From: Delphinus delphis
Taxonomy: Eukaryota; Chordata; Mammalia; Artiodactyla; Delphinidae
Assembly (NCBI RefSeq): GCF_949987515.2
Contig: NC_082690.1
Coordinates: 102,794,400-102,858,399, forward strand
Direction of reading: 5' to 3'
Length of the DNA: 64,000 nt
Shown: piece after piece, positions 11,596 to 22,032 of the stretch
Layout: each line of letters begins with the position of its first letter
Position numbering within the stretch: position 1 is the stretch's first letter
The notes under the pieces: generated by a model
Told to the model about the DNA's origin: nothing
What the model saw: the letters and a program-made list of their open reading frames with translations, nothing else
Databases searched by the model: none
Translations under genes and position numbers: made by a program

Positions 11596-11699
11596 GGGGA
11601 CCTGATGTGTGACTCCGAGGCCCGGAAGCCCACGGCCCAGTCCATCTACCTGGACGGGATCCTGGTGGGAGCTGCTGTGTGCCGCCAAGCCTCTAACAA
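11596..11699 (+). pseudogene. SLC22A12: SLC22A12 relic, exon 2
   Basis: The 104-bp length equals that of the human exon. The translation is [12 protein letters not shown], then [21 protein letters not shown]. The family's leading Trp is Gly here, an Asp is placed inside the second helix (IYLDG for IYLAG), and the loop that carries the MFS signature G-x-x-x-D-R-x-G-R-R has become CRQASNK. The acceptor AG (11,594-11,595) and donor GT (11,700-11,701) remain, although the last exon base is A. Confidence 0.88.
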
Positions 11700-12195
11700 G
11701 TGAGGCCCCCTTTCCCCTCACTGTCCCTGTGCTCCCAGACTCCTGGCCCTGACTGGCCCTGAACTGGCCTCTTGCAGCCGGCCTGGGGAGAAAACTCCGC
11801 TTGCAGTGGAAATACCTGCTCCCGGGTCTCACTCTGACACCCTCCAGCTGTGCCGCTGAGCAAAGCTCAGCCCCTCTCCGGGCCTCGGTTTCACTGACCC
11901 TCCTCTGCGGCCGTGAAAGGTCATTGCCCTCATCAAACGTTCACTGCTAAAACCTGCTCAGCAACGTGCCTGCCTTCCGCTGCTGCTTGGCTGCCCCTGC
12001 TGACAGGGAGCTCACCCCCTGCCCAGCGCCTTCACTCCTGCCTGGGCCGCGGGGGCGCTGCCCACGAGCCCTCCCTCCACGGTCGCAGAATGTGGGTCTG
12101 GCCCTGAGAGGCACTTTAGCACCGCTATGCTCAGCGGGCGAGCGTAGGGTGGGCACACCATGGACCCGGCCGCCCTCCCCGTGCGTGTGCCGCAC
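11700..12195 (+). other. Relic intron 2
   Basis: About 0.5 kb without recognisable genes. The 3' border reads 'tgccgcac' directly before the exon 3 homology, so no acceptor AG is present. Confidence 0.6.
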
Positions 12196-12350
12196 GTTTG
12201 GACTCGGGCTGGTGCTGACCTGGAGCTACTTTCCGACGGCCATGTGGGGCACGGCAGCCGCTTTCCTCCACACCTTCACCGTGTACCGCCTCTTCCGCTT
12301 CCTGGTGGCCTTCGCCGTGGCGGGCGTCACGATGAACACCGGCACTCCCC
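12196..12350 (+). pseudogene. SLC22A12: SLC22A12 relic, exon 3, no splice sites
   Basis: The 155-bp length equals that of the human exon, and it is open in frame: [39 protein letters not shown]. The usual FGRR is FGLG, so both arginines of the MFS loop are lost. The base pair before the exon is AC instead of AG, and the two bases after it are AT instead of GT. Neither border could be spliced by the major spliceosome. Confidence 0.88.
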
Positions 12351-12424
12351 ATAGGTCCCCCGACCCGGGCCGTGCAGGGGAGGCTCGTGCAGCCTCCCAG
12401 GCTGACCCACTTGTCTCCTTGCAG

Positions 12425-12593
12425 TGACGGAGTGGACATCGGCGCAAGCCCGTGCCTTGGCAATGACTTTGAAAGCCCTGGGCTTCAGCTTGGGCCCGGT
12501 CCTGATGGCCGCAGTGGCCTACGGCGTGCGCGACTGGGCGCTGCTGCGGCTGGCGGGCTCTGCCCCCTTCTTCCTCTGCTTCGTGTACCCCTG
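12425..12593 (+). pseudogene. SLC22A12: SLC22A12 relic, exon 4
   Basis: 169 bp, the expected length, with intact acceptor ('ccttgcag') and donor ('gtgggt'). The open frame reads [44 protein letters not shown]. This is the best-preserved exon of the relic. Preservation probably reflects chance or recent gene death, since the exons around it are broken. Confidence 0.9.
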
Positions 12594-15313
12594 GTGGGTG
12601 CTACCCTTCCCCCTCCTCGGAGGAGATAACTGCCCACCCTCCCCCCGGGGCGCAGAGGGCCGGGGTGCAGGAGGCCGGAGGGGAGCCACGGGAGCCTGGT
12701 ACAGCCACAGCTCACCCACTCAACCCAGGGCTTCTTCCCCTGCTCCTCCCACGAGTCTCCACTCCCTCCGCCTTCTTTCCCATCACCTGTCGGCCCTTTC
12801 CCCTCTCCGGTCATCGCCTGCCTTGGCAAGTGTGCCTCGAGGCACGTTTTCTGAGCCCCTCCTTCGTGCCAGGCATGGCAGGACTAGGCCAGATGGGGGA
12901 TGGGCTGCAAAGATCCAGCACACACACACACACACACACACCCCCACTCCCAAAACACAGCCACAGTCAGCCTTACGTACTGACATTATTGCTAGAGGAC
13001 AAGGACCACAACCCAATTGTCAGAGGGGGCCCTAGTTCCTCCACACAGGGCTGACACATGGGAGGCTAGGAAATGTCTGCACTGACCTGAAATGAATCCG
13101 GCATGGCCCTGACCAAGCTCCTGGCACACAGCAGGTGCACAGTAAATATTTGTTGGATGGATGGAGAGATAGATATATAGATAGACAGGCAGACAGATAG
13201 ATGAGTGCATGGTTGGGTGGATGGATGGGTGGATGGGTGGATGGATGGATGGATGAATAGGTGGGTGGATGGATGGATGGCCCTTCAGGGTAGGGCTGAG
13301 CCTCGCTCATCACATATATACAGGCCCAGCACCTGGTAGTCGCTTGGCCATTGCAGCCACCGCAGAAAGGAGCACAGCAGAGGCCCAGTGGAGGACAGGG
13401 CACCTGCACCCGCACTGCGAGGAAGGCTGGCTCCACAAATCTCTCCCAGCCCAACAGCCTGGAGCAGAAAAGTTCTTAATCTGGAGCCTTTAGCAACTAA
13501 TTTGCAGTCACTTGCCAGCGCAGGAGGCAATCACATCTCACGCAGCGGCTCCGGGACGGGGCACTCGTACCTGACAGGTGGCCTTCTGGGATGGCAGACT
13601 GACCCCCATAACAAGAGGGTGAAGGGCAAATGTCAGTGATGCAGAGTCCAGGGCACCCCTCCCGGCTCTCTGATGCTGAGGCTGACTCGCGGGGCTGAGC
13701 CCCACTTTCCTTGGCAGACAGGCCCACACAGGTGCTATGTGCCCACGTGTATTCATTACTCCACTACTTCATCACGTCAACAAATTGCACTGAGAACCAC
13801 CATGGCGGGGGGACTGGCTGGTGCCGGGGTGACAGCGATGAGCAGCACGGACAGGGTCACTGCCCACGTGGAGCTCGCAGGAAATCCCCTGCATCACAGC
13901 ATCACAAACCACGCTTGGGGTTTGACGCATCAGTGGGGGATGTGGACCCATCTGAGGATGGGACCCCCTGGCCCCGCAGCTCCCACCAGCTCCTCTGCCT
14001 CTCTTCCAACCCAATTTCTCTTCGTGAGAAGCGTCTGCACACACAAACCCACTCCAATGACCCTGCCGCCCTCGCTCTGCTCCCCTCACTCGGCCCCTGC
14101 CCAAAAGGGCACCGATGCTCTCTCTCCGGGGATCTCACCTGTGCCCACTGCTCTCCCTCCAAACACTGCAGGCCCCCAACCCCCTCCCCTGTCCTGCCGC
14201 TCCCCGGCCTCCAGCCACCCGCGTGATGTCCCCATTACCAGTGTCTCGGCATCACAAACGTAGCATCTCCTTACCCCTGCTCCTCCCAGGGCCTCCCCAA
14301 CGTTGATGGCGAGACCCCACCCACAGGTACTGGAGTACCTGACACCTGACACCTCCCTCTCCCTCACGGTTGCCGCACCCCAAGTCCAGTAGGTCACAGG
14401 GTCTTGCCAACTCTACCTCTAATGTGCGCTTGAGTCCCTGCTCTGCAAACCCCCAAGGATCTCAGGGACCCGGTGGCTGTGGAGCAGACGGCCCTGCCCT
14501 GGCTGCTGCTGGGGGCGGGGTGCGGGGGGCAACGTGTCTGGCTGGGGGACCTGAGTCTGGAGGCAGGAGCCTGTGCACAGTGGTGGGCACGGAGGGGGCT
14601 CCGAGGCCTGGATGGTGCAGGGGATCTGGGCTTGATGTTGAGGGGGTGGGAGACAGGTTAGTGTTAGGCCCACCCTGAGCCTGGGCCCTGCCACGGGGAG
14701 GGGGCACTGGGATGCCTGAGGCTGGCTGGCACTCAAGACGCGGCGACTGTCACCGGGCATGGGCGAAAGGGCCAAAAGTGAGGCAAGGGCAGTGGGCCGG
14801 TCACCTGCAAGGGGTGCTGGAGGTGAGGGGCATTGGTGACTGATGGGTGCAGTTGGACGGGGCTGGTGATGTCAGGACCAAGGACCCTGCTGCAGGCCTG
14901 AGCCCCTCCCCTGGTGGGTGTGGACCTGTTTGCAGGGAGGGGCACCTGGGGAGGGGCCAGCTCAGGCAGGAAGGTGTGGCCATGGGGATAAACAGAAGGG
15001 CCGTGTGACATAGGGGAGGGCTGGACAGCGGGGGACCCTGGTGGGCTCGCAGGACTGCGGTCCTGGAGCCATTGAGGGCGTCCTTGCTGCACGCAGGCCC
15101 ACCAGCCCTGGGTCCCGGGCGAGGCCGGGGAAGGGCCAGGGGGTTGGGAAGGAGGCAGGAAGCAAGATCAGGGGCCCCCAACCCCAGCCCAAGAGAGGGA
15201 GGAGGGAGGAGGGAGAAAGGGTGGCCTGCAGGGGAAGGAGGGTGCCAGAGGGCGCGGCTTCCGCAGCCCCAGAGCCCTGTGCTGCCTCCCACGACCTCAG
15301 CCACCCTGAGCCT
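12594..15313 (+). other. Relic intron 4
   Basis: About 2.7 kb. It holds an (AC)n run at 12,918-12,940, an old repeat tail around 13,100-13,155 ('cacagcaggtgcacagtaaa'), and a TGGA-rich array at 13,157-13,282. Both strands were scanned for the missing exons 6-8 and nothing convincing was found. Confidence 0.6.
13157..13282 (+). repeat. TGGA/GATA-rich microsatellite
   Basis: Tandem tetranucleotides: 'ggatggatgg' runs mixed with 'gatagatatatagatagac' and 'gggtggatgggtgg'. The array has probably varied in length between individuals. Confidence 0.9.
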
Positions 15314-15439
15314 CGGCTGCCAGTGAGGCCACTCCTCTGGGCAGAAGGGGACGGGCAGGCTGGAGAGGGGCCTGCGGGAGCTACAGAGGGTGGCTGTCGT
15401 CAACGGGAGAGGGCAGTGCGGGACGCACTGACCATCGAG
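15314..15439 (+). pseudogene. SLC22A12: SLC22A12 relic, exon 5, frameshifted
   Basis: Homology is clear in 'GRLERGLRELQRVAVVNG' (compare the human G-R-L-x-x-G-L-Q-E-L-W-R-V-A segment), followed in another frame by AVRDALTIE and a GTGAGG donor. Two frame changes are needed: one at about 15,333-15,353, where the sequence is about four bases longer than expected, and a one-base loss at about 15,408-15,413. The frame used between them soon meets a stop. The acceptor is not clearly identifiable, so the left border is approximate. Confidence 0.82.
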
Positions 15440-15622
15440 GTGAGGCGGGGCTGGGCCTTCCCCCTTGAATCTCTCTTTCACGTGGTCTCAGGGCTGCCCA
15501 GGTGCATCCCGACCCAGCCTGACCCACGGCGCCTCTCTGGGCTGAGCAGGGCCGGGCCAGAGTGAGAGGCCAAAGCCACAGGTAGGCAGTGCGGCCCCTC
15601 ACAGGTGCATCTGTGCAGGCAG
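15440..15622 (+). other. Fused intron remnant; deletion site of exons 6-8
   Basis: This short segment begins as the intron after exon 5 (gtgagg) and ends as the intron before exon 9 ('gtgcaggcag'). The three exons that should lie between are absent, so a deletion breakpoint is inside it. Confidence 0.75.
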
Positions 15623-15827
15623 GATGACCGCAGTGGGCCTGGGCCAGACGGCAGCCCGAGGGGGAGCCATCCTGGGGCCTCTGCTGCGGCTGCTGGGTGT
15701 ACACGGTGCCTCCCTACCCCTGCTGGTGTACGGGGCGGTGCCAGTGCCGAGCGGCCTGGCTGCACTGCTGCTGCCCGAGACCCCGAGCCTGCCACTGCGC
15801 GACACTATCCCATATGTGTGGAGCCAG
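15623..15827 (+). pseudogene. SLC22A12: SLC22A12 relic, exon 9, donor lost
   Basis: Starts after 'gcag' with [54 protein letters not shown], ending WSQ. This is helices 11-12 and the start of the cytoplasmic tail. The frame is open, but the two bases following the exon are GG where GT is required. Confidence 0.9.
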
Positions 15828-16357
15828 GGAGTGGGCCATCCCCTCCACCCTCCGGAGAACCCCAGAAGAGGGCAGGCCTGGCAGCCACCCCTACTGCTGG
15901 ACAGAGGGAGAAGCAGAGGCCCAGAGAGGGATAGGACTGGCCCAGAGTCACACAGCACATTTTTGGGAGATTGGAGACCAAGGGCTGGGTCTCCCGGCTG
16001 ACAGTATGGACTTTGTCCCCTACCCTTCATTCCACCATTTGAGACCTAAATGCCCTAGCTACCCCCCAGCTCCACCTCGGGAGAGATCAAGGGGAAGGGA
16101 GGGTGTAGGACTTTGTGAGAGGGAGAGCTGAGGGTGTGACGGCTGTGCTGCAGGTCCTCACGGGCCCCAGACTCTACTACTAAAGCCCCTAGACGTCTAT
16201 CAAGGCTGTCACTGTGCACCCATCCCCCACGATGTGCTCAGGGAGCTCAGTCCTGGGCCCCTGAGAGCAGGGCAGCAGTATCTCCTAAGTCTTCAGGACG
16301 GACACATGTCAGGGGTCAGGCGTGACTTGCAACCCCTCCGTGCCTCTCCTGAACAGG

Positions 16358-16420
16358 GCAGTAAAGAAGGCAACACACAGCACCCAGGGGCGTCCTGTTC
16401 TGAAATCCACACGACTTTAG
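16358..16420 (+). pseudogene. SLC22A12: SLC22A12 relic, exon 10 and stop
   Basis: The short last exon reads AVKKATHSTQGRPVLKSTRL and a TAG stop at 16,418-16,420. The human tail ends S-T-Q-F, a class I PDZ ligand for PDZK1; this one ends S-T-R-L, which still fits that class. The acceptor AG (16,355-16,356) is followed by one extra G, which would shift the frame if it were used. Confidence 0.88.
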
Positions 16421-17224
16421 GCCTCCTGGGAAGCCTGCGATGGGATGGCAGGAGGAGGCTCTTCTCTGCAGAAGGAGAGCAAAGGCCTCGGTTTCCGGAG
16501 GGCCGGGGGGCTGCCCCTCCAGCCGAGCCCAGCCTCTCACTATCTAAGGAGCCGCCCTGAACACAGAAGGGGCCAAGGAAGGTGTGATTGGCAGGACGCT
16601 GCCCGGTACACCATCACCCGACCTTCTCTCAAGGCTGCTGAGAGAGGAGCAGGGGCACAACCCGACCCGACCCTATGCTTCCTCGCCCCTCACCAGCCCT
16701 GAGCTCACAGGCTGACGTCAGCCACGCTCAAAACCTCCCCAGCTTCTCACACCACCCTGAGGGCTCCGCACAAGCGCCCCTCAACTTTACCAGAGAGACG
16801 GCTCGGGCCCTCCCCATCCCCCTCGCTACTCCAGCCACGCAGCCAGGTCTTCTGCCTGGAATGCTTCTGCCACCTTCCCTACCTGACAAATCCCCCGCCT
16901 CAGCCTCCCATACCCAGGGCAATGGCCTTGTTCTGGGGCCCAGCGCCCAACCCAAGTCTCCAGTGAAATTCTTACCACGGCTGCGGCCACACGCCTGTGA
17001 GTCCCCAGAGGGTTGGGGTGGTCCGCCTCCCCGTGTCCCCAGCTCCCACACAGACCAGAGGGCCATTGGTGCGAGGGAGACGGGAGAGTGAATCAAGGAC
17101 TGTGCCTCGGCGACTCCAGTGATGAGCCCCCAGGGTCTGCCGGCGCAGGGGGTGGGACTTCCTCCCTGGGACGGCCCTTTCCCAGGCCAGCTTCCCTGTC
17201 CTGAGTGCCAGCCGAGTGGCTGCC

Positions 17225-17415
17225 TTTTCCAGCCTCTGCTGTGGGCCAGGCACCGTGCTGGACGCCTCAAGGCATCGTCTCGTTTCATCTTTTCCTGAAC
17301 GCTTTGTGGTAGATGTTGCCCCATTTTACACACGGGAAATCTAAGGCTCAGAGAAGCTGTGCCTGGGTGCCCGTGACACCCAGCTAGGAGGGGCAGATTA
17401 GGAGTCAAGCGCAGG
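17225..17415 (-). repeat. MIR SINE, reversed
   Basis: Typical reversed MIR order: 'gtgggccaggcaccgtgct', 'gttgccccattttacacac', 'ctaaggctcagagaagct', 'cacccagctaggag'. Confidence 0.7.
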
Positions 17416-20400
17416 TCCGAAGGCCTCCAGAGCCAGCTCTGGCCCCGACACCCCCAGCCTGGCCTCAGGCCTCAAAGTCTGGGCATCCAGTGAGCTTCTC
17501 GAGGGCAGGGCCTCCCTCTAAAAACCATCCCAAACCCCCTCACTGGCATCACTTATGGGGAAACCCAGTGCAAGAGCTCAGATGGAAAGGGATGGGCCCC
17601 GAGCTCCCCCACCCCAGCTAACACACTCATGGGTGCAGCAGGAGGCCTTTCCTGCCCAGCGGGGTCCCCGCCAGCTGCCCCATCTACTGAGTCACCCCAG
17701 ACCTGTGCTAGGTGGTCTCTGGTCCACCTGTGCCTGTGCCTCTGCTTCCAGGCACCTCAGCAGAAGGCTGCAGCCTCGACCGACATACACACACACACAT
17801 CAGTGAGGTGTACACACGTGGGCCCACACACGTAAGAAGGTCAACGGGAAATCAGGAAGCAGCTCCCTGGCCCCAGGAGACAGGATCGCTCCCTGGCTTG
17901 GTCATATCTGCCTGGGCCTCTGGGGGGTCGTGTCCTTTAGGTGTCTGCCTGTGGCCACCCCTCAGTGAAGACCCCCAGAACAAAGGGGCTGGGTGTGGGA
18001 ATCACGTTTGTAAAGGTGCCCGAAGGTGAGATTTCGCCAGCCTGCCGTGACCTTCTGTCTTGTCTGCCTGCTGCCCAGCTGAGCCTCAGCTGCCTCACTT
18101 GCTGTTGCTTAGCATTCTTGGGGCCTTATGGGTGTCCGGAAGCCTCCAGCAGGCAGACCCCAGGGCTGGCGGAAGATGGCCCCTCCTCTCCCCAGCGATG
18201 TCCTCCAGCTCACCGAGTGGTCAGAGCTGTCCCTCTGCCCAAATTCAGAACGGCCTTGCTCCTGGTCCTTCCAGGCGGTCACAGCCTTCCAGGACCCAGG
18301 GCCTACCTAATTCCAACATGTCACTCCTCACTTAATTCAACAGGACCTAGAAGCTGGGAGGTGCAGGGCCCTGCCCCTCTGGGGCAGCTAGGGAGTGACA
18401 GAGTGGGCGCCCTACCAAGGGAGAAGGGGCCTCCCTCGGCAGCAGTCACAGGCCTGCAATCAGCTAGGTGCCACCACCCGAAAGGCAGGTCTTCACTTGG
18501 GACACACTCGCTCTTTTGATGCCCGTGCCAGTTTGCTCCCGGCCCCGGAAGCTGCTGGGCACCCTGCAGTGTTAGAGCCAAGGGAAGTGGGTGTGGGAAA
18601 GAAGAACCCACCACCACCCCTACAGTCTCTGCGCCCCCCATGGCAGGAGACGCCTCAGGCAGCAGGCACAGGAAAATGCCTCAGGACCCACTTGGGCCAT
18701 TCTCCTGCCTCCAGCCGGGCCTGCAGCTCACCCAGGAGGGTGTGTGAGGGAGGACAGTGTCAGCAACACAGGCCCCATGTCCACCCCCAGGAGGAGGACA
18801 TCCTCCCAGAAGAGCCCCAGCACTGGCTGAGCTTGTGTTCCCTCCCCTGGGGGCTTTCATGGCCAGTGCAGGTCTTCAAGGTAGAAGGCAGCAGCCAGAC
18901 TTCACTGCAAGCTTCTTCCCCAAACTCCGTCCTTCCTTTCCCATCCCCCTCCCCCGGTAGAATCTCCTGACACACCCCTGCCAGTATCAGCTGGCAAGGA
19001 GCAGCGTGCCTGGAATTCCGCCCCCCCCCCCCGAATGCTGTTTGGACTCTCCTGGGGGTCACTGCCAGCCCAGCCAGACACCAAGGAGCCCAGGTCCGGC
19101 CCAGGTGTTAAGGTCAATATCAGATGCACAGGATGAAGGAGCTAAGAGCAAGGTGACCGTCTCTTACGGACAAGTACACTGAGTCAGCAGCAGAGTCCAG
19201 GAAGCTTTCCTCTTACTACCAAGTCCTTGGGTGGCAGGGCTCTTAGCTTCCTTACGCAGAGAGGAAAACACCCAGTCCCACAGGCACACGGCAGTGAGCC
19301 GGACTGGGGCTCATCCTTCCAGCTCCTGCACGCTCCCTCTTTCTGGCCCCCTACTCTGATAGACTATTCAAGGCCACTCTAGAATTTCTGGAGTAAGGAT
19401 GCTCCCTTCTTGATACCAAGGAAATCCTGCCTGCCTCTCTTTGCTTTCTCTGGCCAGTGGTGATGGGGGAGGAGAACCTGAGCTAAGTCTCCATTCCTTG
19501 GACTGAGAGAGCGGCAGCAGAAGAGCCGGGGGCAAGGCCATTACCGGCACAGGAACAGGATGTCTTGACAAACCTGCCTCAGGTCAGGCCTCCCCCCTCG
19601 GGCTCCCACAGAGGGTTAGAGGCGGCCTCGGTGATGCTGATCTCCAAGACTGAGCAGCTGTAGGAGGCAAGTGGGGCCCAAACCTCCCTCCTGGTGGCTG
19701 GTTCAGGAGGGCAAGGGGAGGCCAAGTCCATGGGGACCCACCTTCAGGGGCCGCTGGGGGAAGACTCGCTCTCCCACCCATGTTAGGACTTGGGGGTGGG
19801 GGGAGGACTCTCAAGGGCCACTGGGGCACAACCTGTGGTGGGAAGGGTGGTCCCACGATAAGAGCTTCGTCCCAGGATGGAGGGAAGGAGGGGGAGATGA
19901 GGCGGCCCTGGGTGGGGCTCCTGTGGGCAGTTGAGCCCAAGGGCCCTCGGTGCTGTCCAGGCCTAAACACAGACCAGGCTTGTGAGCTGGAAGATGTTGC
20001 AAGAATGAGCTGGCCAGCAGCAGAGCCGCCCGAGGTAGGAGCTCAGGAAGCAGAACAGGGCGGTGAAGGGCCACAGTGAGCCAAGAGCACGAGAAAGCAG
20101 AGCCAGGAGGGGGAGGCGAGACCCACCAAGCCGAAGGCAGAGGAGACCTGAGTGACGGAAGCGTGGCTGAGTCCTGTGTCCAGTGGCGTGGCGGCCCACC
20201 GTGGCCCCCTGGGAGACACAGGCCCACCCACACTCTGCTTGCTCTCCCGAGGGTGCCCAGGTGCGCGGCTCCTCGTGTACAACCCCCATCTCAAGAGTCT
20301 CGGCTCCTTTCGACGGAGAGGCTTAACAAATCCAGACCCATCTCACATGTCTGGGACCATGAGCCTGTTTAGTGTCCCCATGAAGAAGCAAACACCTGGT

Positions 20401-20524
20401 CTGAGGTGTGCTGGCTCTACTTCCACCTGCGGCCACAGGGGCTGCCCACCGTCAGCCAGGAGGGGGCAAGGTCCAAACCCTAGAGATGCAGAAGGGGCAG
20501 AGACCGGAGTTAGGCGGAACTAGG

Positions 20525-20612
20525 GGCCAATCTGGACTCAGACACTGAGTTACCTTGAGACCTTGGACCAGCCACTGAAGCTCTTCCCGCCCAGGAATAA
20601 CATCACCTCCCC
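20525..20612 (+). repeat. MIR fragment
   Basis: Forward MIR core: 'gagttaccttgagaccttgg' followed by 'accagccactgaagctcttc' and 'aggaataacatcacctccc'. Short and diverged. Confidence 0.5.
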
Positions 20613-20979
20613 CAAGGGCTGTGTCAAGGCCAATGCCCTGCACACACAGCCACCAGAAGGGCAGGCCCTCTTTAGCCACTAGGGGGCAAAACACTGCTCC
20701 CGTCTCGGGATTTGTCAGCCCCCAGAGAAGCTAAGGTCCGTGGCCAATGGGACCAGAGACCAGTCATCGCTCACAAGCCTGGGGCCTGTTTGCGGTCTCC
20801 TTCCCCAGCCCGCTGGGACATGGGGGTGAGACAAAGACAAGCTGCCCCAAGGTGCCCAAAGTCATGCTCAGCCCAAAACTTTGGGGGCTACTTACCAGCT
20901 CTCGTGGGCTCCAATCTGCACCCAGACCCCAGCCCAGAGCTCAGACCAATGTCCCAAAAGCACCCAACCCGAACAAACT

Positions 20980-22032
20980 GCACAGGACCGTTGGATTTGG
21001 AAAGTTTTTGTTTTCTTTTCCCACACATTTCCGGGGTTGGGGTGTTATCCAAGACTCAGACACATTTGTTAACAAAGAGAGAAAAAAAAAAAACTGGGGA
21101 GCAGGGAGCCTGTGGGCAGATAAGTGACCCCAGCAGTATGCGGGTAATGCCTGGCTCCCTCTCTTCCCTGCTGCCCGCACCCAATGGGTGCCACAGGCTG
21201 CTGCTCGCGATATCTAGATTAATTGTCTTCAATATATATCTGCATTTGCCTTTCCCCTCCCACCCGCCCCCCACCCTGCTCCTCCAGCAGCTTCCCCATC
21301 AATGCACGTCGCCCGGCGGCACACAACAGAACAGGTCTTCCCAGGCCCGAGCCCCTTCCCTGGGCGGAACCAGGCAGGCGCCTCCTCCTGGTGGGCGGAG
21401 CCATGGCTCTCGGGGCCATCCCGGCCCCGCCCCCCGCTGGGACGCTCCGCCCACCCTCCCGCCCTTCTCCCACCGACTCTGGAAACCCAAAGGGAGGAAA
21501 GGAAGGGGGAAACCAGACACACACAAAAAGAACTGGGGAAGGAGGGTGGGGACAGAGAGACATAGCAAGCCTGGGGTGGGGACTGGAGGGCTTGGGAAGA
21601 GAAGGAAGGCTGGGGGAACAGAGGGAGGAGGAAGAAAAATGGAGGAAAATGAACAGGACGAGTAGTTGACACTGTACAAAACCCCCAGTCTTCCTTCCCT
21701 CCCAACCCCACCAAAATAAAACTACCCCCCTTAAAAAAATAAATCAACCCAGGGCTGTGAGCACGTGCCCTGCCCGATGGGCGCAGAGCTGAGAGGGACA
21801 GACAGCCCCAGGACGCACGATGACTCCGCGCCGACGGACGGCAGGAGGAAGGGGACGAGCACGGGGTTTTCCTTTTTTTTTTTTTCTTTCATTTTTTTGC
21901 GTTTCCTCTTCGTGAGAGAAGTCTGAGGCAGCCAGGGAGTGGGTCCCCAGGGCCCCGGCAGGGAGAGGGCCGCACCCTCCTCTCGGGCCCTCCCAGGAGG
22001 GGCAGCTGGCAGTGGGGCGCGGTGCCGGGGGC
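20980..22032 (-). other. NRXN2: NRXN2 3' untranslated region (end approximate)
   Basis: Sequence directly 3' of the NRXN2 stop codon on the minus strand. In transcript sense it carries A/T-rich islands ('gttgatttatttttttaagg', 'agttttattttgg'), long pyrimidine tracts, and an AT-rich patch at 21,206-21,245 inside otherwise GC-rich sequence. No canonical AATAAA was found within 1 kb. An AAGAAA variant in A-rich sequence near 21,010 is the best candidate for the polyadenylation signal, so the distal border is a guess. Confidence 0.5.

Larger units (their letters stand above)
10499..16420 (+). pseudogene. SLC22A12: SLC22A12 (URAT1) pseudogene
   Basis: The intact gene encodes a 12-helix renal exchanger of the SLC22 organic anion family that reabsorbs urate across the proximal-tubule brush border. 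Here exons corresponding to human exons 1, 2, 3, 4, 5, 9 and 10 are recognisable, in order and on one strand. Lesions seen directly: an in-frame TGA at codon 9; loss of the exon 3 acceptor (AC for AG) and donor (AT for GT); two frameshifts in exon 5; only 183 bp between exon 5 and exon 9, with exons 6-8 absent; and an exon 9 donor of GG for GT. Extracellular cysteines are also changed. Its place next to the 3' end of NRXN2 matches human 11q13, so this is the orthologous locus and not a retrocopy (introns are kept). Identity with URAT1 rather than SLC22A11 rests on synteny and on residues such as 'PSHR', 'QPQWQLL' and 'VDGWVYDRS'. The calls depend on remembered human exon boundaries. Confidence 0.9.
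16421..20979. other. Intergenic between SLC22A12 relic and NRXN2
   Basis: No exon was recognised on either strand. It should contain the former SLC22A12 3' untranslated region at its left end. Recognised items are MIR relics at about 17,225-17,415 and 20,525-20,612 and a pure C run at 19,020-19,033. Long open frames here are GC-rich chance frames without family similarity. Confidence 0.6.

Noticed and set aside
14801..15481. 226-codon frame on the minus strand opposite SLC22A12 exon 5
   Set aside because: GC-driven shadow of intron 4 and exon 5 with no similarity to any family.
20712..21665. 317-codon open frame on the plus strand
   Set aside because: It overlaps the NRXN2 3' UTR in antisense, is Pro/Gly/Ser-rich and has no domain. 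No promoter or splice context supports it.
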